This document shows, in pieces, positions 56,001 through 59,978 of a DNA stretch of 64,000 nucleotides. Position 1 is the first letter of the stretch. Each line of letters opens with the position of its first letter. The stretch comes from Pseudomonas triclosanedens (GTDB taxonomy: Bacteria; Pseudomonadota; Gammaproteobacteria; Pseudomonadales; Pseudomonadaceae). Below the pieces are notes generated by a model. That model saw only the letters and a program-made list of their open reading frames with translations. It searched no databases and had not been told where the DNA came from. The stretch covers positions 1,860,001 to 1,924,000 of the forward strand of contig NZ_CP113432.1 of the NCBI RefSeq assembly GCF_026686735.1, given 5' to 3'. A program made the position numbers and the translations under genes.

Positions 56001-58000
56001 ATGACGGTGGTGTGAGTGTGGACGGCCGCTCGCCCACTCTGTCGGGCCAGCTCAGCGGGGCGTTGCTCTCCTCGGAGGTGGTGGCGATCTACGACGGCTC
56101 TACGCGTCTGGGCACCGCTACGGTCAATGGCACCACATGGACGTTCACGGATCTGACCAATACCCGCACCGGCTTGCAGAAGGTCGTATGGTCCGACGGG
56201 CTGCATAACCTGACGGCACGGGTCGAGAGCACGCTGTCTGGTGCCCAAGGCCCGGCCAGCCCGGCAGCGGTGGTCAACCTGCTGCACCTGGGCTTCGATA
56301 CGATCCAGGACGATGTGGGTGGGGTCCAGGGCAACCTGAAGGCCAACTCCACGGCCACCGAGTTCGTGACCGACGATGGCACCCCGTTGCTCGGCGGCAC
56401 GCTCTCGGCTGCCATGCAGCCGGGCGAATCGCTAGTGATTTACGACGGCACCACTCGCCTGGGCACCGCCACGCTGAACGGCACCACCTGGAGCTTCGCC
56501 AGCACATTGGCGGTTGGTACGCACCAACTGACGGCTGTGGTGGAAGATGCCAGCGGCAACGCTCACGTCCGCTCGACTGCCTTCACTGTGAATGTGGAGC
56601 CGGCTGTGGCCCCGACGCAGGCGGCGACCATCACTGCGGTCAACGACCCGGCCTCGCACGCAGCGATTACCGATGGCGGTACGACATCGGCCGCGACTGT
56701 CGGCCTGAACGGCACCGTCAGTGCCGCGCTGGCTACAGGTGAGCAGGTGGTGGTGTACGACGGCTCCAGCCGCCTGGGCGTGGCCACGATGATCGATGCC
56801 ACTCACTGGTCCTACACCACTAGCAACCTCGGGCTGGGCGGCCACGCCCTGACGGCGCGCGTCGAGACGACAGCCGGCCAGCAAGGTGCTGCTTCGTCCG
56901 CGTGGGATGTTGCGGTCCAGGGTGACCACCCGACCCAGGTTGTGACCCTCGACGGTCCCCAGCCAACGGCCTACAGCTCCGGCGGCCAGACTTCCTACGG
57001 AGATTTCGACGGCGGCGTGAATCACTACTACGGTCGTTTGTCCGATGGCCTGGGAGCCAACGAGAAGCTCGCTGTGTATGACGGCGCCACCCTGGTCGGC
57101 TACGCAACGGTATCCGGGCTCTCCTGGACGATGGATGTCGATGTAAACCAGCACGGGAGCCACGCTATCTCCGCGAGGGTCGTCGATACCGTGACGCACG
57201 CCGAGGGGACGAGTTCCAACGTGAGTTCGTTCATTACGGTGTTTGGCTCCGACAACCACTCGTTCACGATCAACAATGACAACTTCACCACAAGCAACGA
57301 TGTCAGCGGTTGGTCCGGCCCCCTGCAGGATGGTGCGGTCACGGACTCCACCAGCGTCTCGGTGGGTGGCTCGATCGATTATGGACTCGGCGCCGCCGTC
57401 AACGTCTACGACAACGGTTCGCTGATCGCCAGCTTCTCGCAGGACGACAGCGGCTGGGGCGGCACGATCAACGGCCTGAGCCTCGGCGAGCACACGCTGG
57501 AGTTCCGGACTGCGGTGGAAGGCCAGGAGTCGGGCGTCCTGAAGACCATGCACCTTACGGTGGTCGAGCAGAACGGCGAAGTGGCCCACCTGCTGCAGGA
57601 CGTTGGCGGCCTCAAGACGCTGAATGTGGCTGGCCATGACCAGATCATCGACCTCAACAAGGTCGCCGACCTGCGCATTGACTCGATCCTCCTCGATGGC
57701 ACGGGCGCCAACACGCTCAAGCTGTCGGCGGCGGATGTGCTCCAGTCCGGTGTCGATCAGTTCAACAATGCCAGCGGCTGGACAGGGCTGGTCAGCGGCG
57801 GTCGCCATCAGATGGTGATCACCGGTGGAGCTGACGATACCGTCCAACTGGGTCAGTCCTGGAACGCAGCTGACTGGACCAGGGCTGGTACTGTGACGCA
57901 CGGCGGCCACACCTACGACGTGTATAACAGCACCAACGGCCAGTCGCAGGTGTTGCTGGACGAGGCGATCATGCGCAGCAACAGCGGTGCCGTCCTGTAA
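44063..58000 (+). CDS. Giant BapA/LapF-like T1SS-secreted repeat adhesin
   Basis: About 4,645 residues. ATG 44063 is preferred because AGAGG (44051-44055) is eight bases upstream; an ATG six bases earlier is too close. Parts in order: BapA/LapF-type prefix domain (MTLLLRKHLANGHTETVQLV...) to ~110; hydrophobic helix plus glycine run (WAVGLAGAGVVGLAAAGGGG, ~130-155); one Ig-like unit; 15 near-identical 89-residue Ig-like repeats (44830-48850); two divergent Ig-like domains; then ~22 units with VAIYDGxTRLGxA cores alternating between two types (49500-57240), interrupted by a discoidin-like domain (51064-51560) and an unrecognised domain (53395-53875); finally a C-terminal T1SS signal region (DGTGANTLKLSAADVL, GGADDTVQLGQSWNAADW). 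No RTX nonapeptides and no LapG di-alanine retention module are seen. It would be surface-exposed and mediate biofilm or surface adhesion. Very few cysteines. Confidence 0.92.
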   Translation: MTLLLRKHLANGHTETVQLVADKSGKIVKIKAEPGAHYDVIDSATGNPPEHLSVKRGGKARKDLLVEVDGQQVVSLEGFYSDDTVATPCYFDTAPGTTENFSISPLTAEGPEGGLIPPASSVLGVGDIPLWAVGLAGAGVVGLAAAGGGGGGGGSSSKRSAPSNTPSSNLPSAPSAKIGDQDGDGKQDVSGTGKPGDTITVSWPDGSTSTDVVDGNGRWRIDVPRTMHTNGPVSVTETDSSGKVSRPTNAGNIDVTPPAAPGLALESDTGANASDGITSNGTINVTGLEAGASWQYSLDGGTTWLNGSGTQITGLAEGANTVQVRQTDAAGNVSPVATLNVTVDTAAAAPGLALESDTGVSASDGITSNGTINVTGLEAGASWQYSLDGGTTWLDGSGTQITGLAEGANTVQVRQTDAAGNVSPVATLNVTVDTAAPAAPSLALESDTGASASDGITSNGTINVTGLEAGASWQYSLDGGTTWVDGSGTQITGLAEGANTVQVRQTDAAGNVSPVATLNVTVDTAAAAPGLALESDTGMSASDGITSDGTINVTGLEAGASWQYSLDGGTTWLNGSGTQISGLAEGANTVQVRQTDAAGNVSPVGTLNVTVDTAAAAPGLALESDTGVSASDGITSNGTINVTGLEAGASWQYSLDGGTTWLNGTGTQITGLAEGATTVQVRQTDAAGNVSPVATLNVTVDTAAPAAPSLALESDTGVSASDSITSNGTINITGLETGASWQYSLDGGTTWLDGSGTQITGLADGVYAIQVRGLDTAGNVSPVATLNVTVDTAAAAPGLALESDTGVSASDGITSNGTINITGLETGASWQYSLDGGTTWLDGTGTQITGLAEGATTVQVRQTDAAGNVSPVATLNVTVDTAAPAAPSLALESDTGVSASDSITSNGTINITGLETGASWQYSLDGGTTWLDGSGTQITGLADGVYAIQVRGLDTAGNVSPVATLNVTVDTAAAAPGLALESDTGVSASDGITSNGTINITGLETGASWQYSLDGGTTWLDGTGTQITGLAEGATTVQVRQTDTAGNVSPVATLNVTVDTAAPAAPGLALESDTGANASDSITSNGTINITGLETGASWQYSLDGGTTWLDGSGTQITGLADGVYAIQVRELDTAGNVSPVATLNVTVDTAAAAPGLALESDTGVSASDGITSNGTINITGLEAGASWQYSLDGGTTWLDGSGTQITGLAEGANTVQVRQTDAAGNVSPVATLNVTVDTAAPAAPSLALESDTGASASDGITSNGTINVTGLEAGASWQYSLDGGTTWVDGSGTQITGLAEGANTVQVRQTDAAGNVSPVATLNVTVDTAAAAPGLALESDTGMSASDGITSNGTINVTGLEAGASWQYSLDGGTTWLNGSGTQITGLAEGANTVQVRQTDAAGNVSPVGTLNVTVDTAAAAPGLALESDTGVSASDGITSNGTINVTGLEAGASWQYSLDGGTTWVDGSGTQITGLAEGANTVQVRQTDAAGNVSPVGTLNVTVDTAAAAPGLALESDTGVSASDGITSNGTINVTGLETGASWQYSLDGGTTWLNGTGTQITGLAEGANTVQVRQTDAAGNVSPVSTLNVSVDTSGSLLPDGSADPLATATVTIIHISHDSGASDSDYITNDNTLVIQGTSSAPDNTGIAVYVDGVFAGYAIVTGGAWGYPIATALADGEHDIEAKLVDAAGNVVGPVSVQVVTIDTVASGTPTAQLDPSSDTGILGDGITASDLPVISGTAEAGAVVEVTINGHTYTATADAAGRYSVAVTDPLPDNTYTPHVKFTDKAGNIAEADGTPFTVIYASAIHVTLDTLTDNVGVQQGTLSAGQSTDDRTLDLSGTLSASLSTGDVVAIYDGSIRRGTATVTGTNWTYFTGLLTSGAHSFTARVENTVSGQYGPSSPAFAVIESSVAIGSVGDDIGLVLGAVDNGAATDDHLPTLTGTLGAALGAGEKVAIYDGATKLGNAVVNGTTWTFTPSTPLADGAHILSAHLQSSSGTDRILSGNYTINVISPVPPTQTVTIATVADNVGVQQGNLTAGQSTDDTTLALSGTLSAGLNVGDVVAIYDGSTRLGTATVTGTTWTYTTGALASGAHNLTARVENPVSGLSGSSSPAFSVIESSVAIGSVSDDAGLVVGAVANNGTTDDTTPTLSGTLGAALGAGEKVAIYDGATRLGDAVVNGTTWTFTPTTGLAVGAHTLSAHIQDGSGTDRIVSTNFTINTITAPVAPTQTATITTVADNVGVQQGNLTAGQSTDDTTLALSGTLSASFSTGDVVAIYDGSTRLGTATITGSTTWTYTTGALASGAHNLTARVENSVSGLSGSSSPAFSVVENGTTIAAYNDVGTEVGNGPSVRYILVQRENISGWWLRAGEIEVYSGGVNVARGKTVTTYNGTNGSGAVDGNPNAEYSSGGWSQTEWLQIDLGGYYTVESIHYVGGLYGATDNNNLTILGGTTSLSGRTLADLTADSNVVNYGRTPSNGPAQGATFTLDTGVSDAPTADHRPEFSGHLDAALGAGEKVAIYDGATKIGEATVNGTSWTFTPTVDLSDGVHTLSAHIQSSSGTDRILSGNYTINVVSPVTPTQTVTIDTAVDNVGVQQGNLTAGQSTDDTTLALSGTLSAGLNAGDVVAIYDGSTRLGTATVTGTAWTYTTGVLVSGAHNLTARVENPVSGQNGPSSPAFAALENAVAISGALDDVGAVVGAVADNGTTDDATPTLSGTLGAALAAGEKVAIYDGTTRLGDAVVNGTTWTFTPGTGLAQGAHTLSAHIQDGSGNDRILSGNYTINVASPVAPTQAVTIVAVADNFGAQKGNLTAGQSTDDSTLDLSGTLSAGLNAGDVVAIYDGSTRLGTATVTGTNWTYFTGYLESGAHSLTARVENPASGLNGPSSPAFVAVENAVAISGAVDDVGAVVGAVDYGDITDDTMPTLNGELDAALASGEKVAIYDGVTKLGDAVVNGTGWTFTPSTPLADGAHKLSAHIQDGSGNDRVVSASYTVKVASPVPPTQNVAIVVVEDNVGVQQGNLTNLTAGSTDDTTLALSGILSAGLNAGDIVAIYDGATRLGIATVTGTAWTYTTGALASGAHNFTARVENPVSGQNGPSSPAYSTIENGIGFAVTVDQGNIRADSASTTQLAYNQYVQSTGSIIGTGLVSGITSASQVAAMSGGTQVGGVSAYGVYLFDNSTPGVVKFWLEKVDEIFVKAVQVSLTNDAEGNIIATVLQAKHSSADQLGIIDFNVSGIQSAIANSASQGGYGVSSLTLQVVANALVQDHTPTLEGTLDAALGVGEKVSIFDGATKIGEATVNGTHWTFTPATPLAEGAHNLSAHIQDGLGHDRIVSGNVVINVVSPAAPAQTVTIVAAVDNVGVQQGNLTAGQSTDDTTLALSGTLSAGLNAGDVVAIYDGSTRLGTATVTGTTWTYTTGALASGAHSLTARVENIVSGLSGSSSPAFAVIESSVAIGSVGDDVGAVVGAVADNGTTDDATPTLSGTLGAALAAGEKVAIYDGTTRLGDAVVNGTTWTFTPGTGLAQGAHTLSAHIQDGSGNDRILSGNYTINVASPLAPTQTVTIVAVADNAGVQQGNLSAGQSTDDTTLALSGTLSAGLHTGDVVAIYDGATRLGTASVTGNTWSYTTAALQGGLHNLTVRVENPASGLNGPAASFDADIKFVELQQVVVSTGAQQGNLAANGATSGLSGDSSPVLSGLLKGALDASERIAVYDGTTYLGAATVADGVWAFNTSGLAAGQHQLRVVLEDSATHAPVSQASYNLTVDTAVPHQRAAITSVGGESTSGVDVHNRLPQIVGTLSANLTAGQKVGVYDNGELLGYATVSGSGWTFTPAYELAGGNHSITARVLGGVDGVASPAFSVYENTIDANAVSVSSATPTLTGSVLADLRANQVVGIYDGDTRLGSATLNANHTWTYSVPAALANGLHHLSARIEDSTTHVPVVSDTVDCQVGTPAVTTTLMITSDGSVAYTDDGGVSVDGRSPTLSGQLSGALLSSEVVAIYDGSTRLGTATVNGTTWTFTDLTNTRTGLQKVVWSDGLHNLTARVESTLSGAQGPASPAAVVNLLHLGFDTIQDDVGGVQGNLKANSTATEFVTDDGTPLLGGTLSAAMQPGESLVIYDGTTRLGTATLNGTTWSFASTLAVGTHQLTAVVEDASGNAHVRSTAFTVNVEPAVAPTQAATITAVNDPASHAAITDGGTTSAATVGLNGTVSAALATGEQVVVYDGSSRLGVATMIDATHWSYTTSNLGLGGHALTARVETTAGQQGAASSAWDVAVQGDHPTQVVTLDGPQPTAYSSGGQTSYGDFDGGVNHYYGRLSDGLGANEKLAVYDGATLVGYATVSGLSWTMDVDVNQHGSHAISARVVDTVTHAEGTSSNVSSFITVFGSDNHSFTINNDNFTTSNDVSGWSGPLQDGAVTDSTSVSVGGSIDYGLGAAVNVYDNGSLIASFSQDDSGWGGTINGLSLGEHTLEFRTAVEGQESGVLKTMHLTVVEQNGEVAHLLQDVGGLKTLNVAGHDQIIDLNKVADLRIDSILLDGTGANTLKLSAADVLQSGVDQFNNASGWTGLVSGGRHQMVITGGADDTVQLGQSWNAADWTRAGTVTHGGHTYDVYNSTNGQSQVLLDEAIMRSNSGAVL
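44830..48850 (+). repeat. Fifteen near-identical ~267/270-bp coding repeats in the adhesin
   Basis: Fifteen tandem units, each coding LALESDTGxxASDGITSNG, TINVTGLEAGASWQYSLDGG, TTWxxGxGTQITGLAEGA, and a VRQTDAAGNVSPVATLNVTVD end. Lengths are 267 bp, or 270 when an extra proline codon (AAPAAP) is present. Variant letters (V/A/M/N before SASD; WLDG/WVDG/WLNG) allow copies to be followed: two-unit block 46.2-46.7 kb recurs at 46.7-47.3 kb, and three-unit block around 45.1-45.9 kb recurs 2,415 bp later. Confidence 0.9.
51064..51560 (+). other. Discoidin-like (F5/8 type C / CBM32-type) domain inside the adhesin
   Basis: About 165 residues interrupting the repeat array: ISGWWLRAGEIEVYSGGVNVARGKTV, GSGAVDGNPNAEYSSGGWSQ and TEWLQIDLGGYYTVESIHYVGG match the F5/8 type C signature (LA..K.V, DGN, W(L/I)QIDLG). 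This fold binds glycans or phospholipids, so it could be the receptor-binding part. Confidence 0.75.
53395..53875 (+). other. Unrecognised domain inserted in the adhesin stalk
   Basis: About 160 residues (FAVTVDQGNIRADSASTTQ, YLFDNSTPGVVKFWLEKVDE, IIATVLQAKHSSADQLG, GVSSLTLQVVANALV) that do not follow the VAIYDG unit pattern and replace one unit boundary. I cannot place it in a family; it looks like an all-beta binding domain. Confidence 0.6.
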
Positions 58001-58090
58001 CCCTCGGTTCCGCTTCGGCGGATAGGGGAAGGCGCACAACCCGGACGTTTGGGTTGTGCGCGGTTCCCTGGTCAGGAAGGCGACTTTTCC

Positions 58091-58125
58091 ACGGGGCGTC
58101 GGCGCAAGCCGGTGCCCCGTTTTTC
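58091..58125 (+). terminator. Rho-independent terminator after the adhesin
   Basis: ACGGGGC...GTCGGC, GCAA loop, GCCGGT...GCCCCGT with a near-complete stem, followed by five Ts. A further perfect 11-bp inverted repeat (GCGCACAACCC, 58032-58042 with 58051-58061) just upstream lacks Ts. Confidence 0.85.
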
Positions 58126-58520
58126 ATTTATGTCATTGCAGGGATTGGCCGCTTGGCCCGCGCCTGGCTGCCGGATTCCCGCACGGAACGATCAGGCGGG
58201 GAATCACCTGGCTCACCCAGCGTATGAATCGGTAGGGATCAAACCCGCCCGCAGGGGGGATTGCCCTCGGCAGCGTAAGGTGGCGGGGCAGCCGGTTCAG
58301 CGTCCGCTCCCGCCACATGGGGCGCACCCAGCGCCATCATCTGCATCTTGCTCAGATCACCAAGGGCCTCATTGAGGCTCAGGGTATGGCTGTTCAACTT
58401 TCGCCCCCGAAAGAGCAGCAAAAGTACAACTTCGCCATATGAAGTTATAGGTTCGCTTGCAATCCATTGATTGTTAAAGGGGGCTTCGTTCTATCGACAC
58501 GAAGGTCACCGGCGGCGTTT
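58126..58520. other. Intergenic stretch, no confident gene
   Basis: About 395 bp. Two short minus-strand frames (58133-58327 and 58239-58421) have no ribosome site and no recognised product. GC drops toward 58440-58520 where the tolC promoter would be. Confidence 0.5.
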
Positions 58521-58562
58521 GCAATTGTTTGCTTAGTGGCAGCAATTGTTGACTGTTGCCTT
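58521..58562 (+). repeat. Two 21-bp-spaced operator-like repeats upstream of tolC
   Basis: GCAATTGTTTGC at 58521 and GCAATTGTTGAC at 58542, exactly 21 bp apart, about 90 bp before the start codon. Same ATTGTTTG core and period as at the adhesin and T1SS promoters. Confidence 0.7.
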
Positions 58563-58633
58563 ATTGGGCGACGGAACTCGATACGGGACAATTTGCATGA
58601 ATTGGCTATCCGTTGTTTACGAGGGATATGAAT

Positions 58634-59968
58634 ATGAAAGTCTTCAAAGCCGACCCGTGTCGACTCCGTCCGATTAATAGGTTGCCGTTGCGTCCGATCG
58701 TATTGGCAGTGTTATTGATCGCCAGTGGTACTGGCAATGCAACTGTCAATACTTTCAGCGATACCAGTGCCGAGAGTCTGACGCTGCAATCACTGCTGGA
58801 CGAAACGCTGCGCAGCCATCCGTCGTTGGGGGCCGCGCGTGTCGAAGTGAAGGCGGCGGGCCAGGACGTCGAGGCCGCGAAGCTCCAGCGCCTGCCGTCA
58901 CTCACTGTGGGCGCGGAGCGCGGCACGGACTCGAATGAAAGCCGGTCGTCCGTGCAGTTGAAGCAGACGATATGGGATGGCGGACGGGTCCGCGCGGGCA
59001 TCGACTCTGCTTTGGTCGGCGAGCAGGTTGCCCGCGAATCAATCCGCAGCCAATGGTGGAGCCTGGCGCAACAGATCATCGATGCGTGGCAGCAGCTCCT
59101 GGCCTTTGCAGGCAAGCGCGATGTGGCCCACGCAACGATTGCCAAGCTCGAAGAGTTGCAGGCAAGCATGCAAAGACGTGTGGCCACTGGCGCCTCGCCC
59201 GAGATCGATCTCGACCTGGTGCACGCGCGGCTATTGCAGGCGCAGACGGAGTTGCAGGAGGCTCAAGTGGGCTTGCGTACTACGTTGGCGACATTGGCGC
59301 AGCTCAGCGGGGTGTTGGAGCTCACGCAGTTGCCGATCGATTCCATCCAGCCTGAACGTTTGCCGGTACAGGACCTGAAAATGGCAGCCGCGCAGTATGC
59401 CGACACCGATTGGCCCGCGATGGCGGCCAAGTCCCCTCTGGTTGTCACTGCTCACTATGCGGTGAGTCGGGCTGAGCAGCAGATGAAGGCCAGGCAAGCC
59501 GAGCGCTGGCCCGAGGTGTTTGTGCGCCTGGACCAGCCGCTGGGAGGCAATGGCAGCAACAATGGCGACCGTTCAATGGCTGCCTTCATCGGGTTGAGCT
59601 ACACCCCCGGCAATGGATTCTCTTCGTTTTCTGCGGCGAAGGCGGCAGCCACCCGCGTCGGGGCCGCCGAGGAAAATGTCGGTACGGCCATTCGCGAGAT
59701 GAGAAAACTCCAGGACGCGCAGGTGGAAACCTTCTTTGGTACCCAGGCCCGGCTCGAGTCGCTGCGTGCTTCGGTCGACAGCAGTGCTTCGATAGTCAGC
59801 TCTTATGAGCGGCAATTCATTGCCGGCCGAAAGTCGTGGCAGGACGTTATGAATGCGGTGCGTGACCTGGCTCAAAATGAATATGCCTGGCAAGACGCGA
59901 ATGCCCGGGTGGCGGGTTCGCTTTATCAGTTGAAACTTCTCTCCGGGCAGCTCGATAAAAACTTCTAA
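58634..59968 (+). CDS. TolC-family outer-membrane protein of the T1SS
   Basis: 444 residues from ATG 58634, eight bases after GAGGG (an ATG at 58628 is too close). Signal peptide ends near GTGNATVNT. TolC/OEP features: SLLDETLRSHPSLGAARVEVKAAGQDVEAAKLQRLPSL, long helical hairpins, and the conserved Tyr-rich and helical C-terminal half (RVGAAEENVGTAIREMRKLQDAQVETFFGTQARLESL, SSYERQFIAGRKSWQDVMNAVRDLAQNEYAW). It forms the outer-membrane channel for the adhesin exporter. First gene of an operon with the hybrid kinase (10-bp gap) and HD-GYP regulator, an unusual partnership. Confidence 0.92.
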   Translation: MKVFKADPCRLRPINRLPLRPIVLAVLLIASGTGNATVNTFSDTSAESLTLQSLLDETLRSHPSLGAARVEVKAAGQDVEAAKLQRLPSLTVGAERGTDSNESRSSVQLKQTIWDGGRVRAGIDSALVGEQVARESIRSQWWSLAQQIIDAWQQLLAFAGKRDVAHATIAKLEELQASMQRRVATGASPEIDLDLVHARLLQAQTELQEAQVGLRTTLATLAQLSGVLELTQLPIDSIQPERLPVQDLKMAAAQYADTDWPAMAAKSPLVVTAHYAVSRAEQQMKARQAERWPEVFVRLDQPLGGNGSNNGDRSMAAFIGLSYTPGNGFSSFSAAKAAATRVGAAEENVGTAIREMRKLQDAQVETFFGTQARLESLRASVDSSASIVSSYERQFIAGRKSWQDVMNAVRDLAQNEYAWQDANARVAGSLYQLKLLSGQLDKNF

Positions 59969-59978
59969 AGAGGCAGTC

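Larger units (their letters stand above)
49500..57240 (+). repeat. Second repeat class in adhesin: about 22 VAIYDG-type Ig-like units
   Basis: Units of ~100 residues with GDVVAIYDGSTRLGTATVTG, TTWTYTTGALASGAHNLTARVE (type A) or GEKVAIYDGATKLGDAVVNG, TTWTFTPxxxLADGAHTLSAHIQ (type B). Types alternate, so the period is roughly 630 bp over the first two thirds, then units diverge (NLTAGQKVGVYDNGELLGYA and others). These likely form the extended stalk. Confidence 0.85.

Noticed and set aside
44063..58000. RTX toxin or Lap-type retained adhesin
   Set aside because: No GGxGxD nonapeptide series and no N-terminal retention module with a LapG site were seen; the prefix domain and C-terminal region fit BapA/LapF-type proteins better.
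58133..58421. Short minus-strand frames between adhesin and tolC
   Set aside because: 60-64 codons, no ribosome site, no recognisable family. Could be debris, not a gene.
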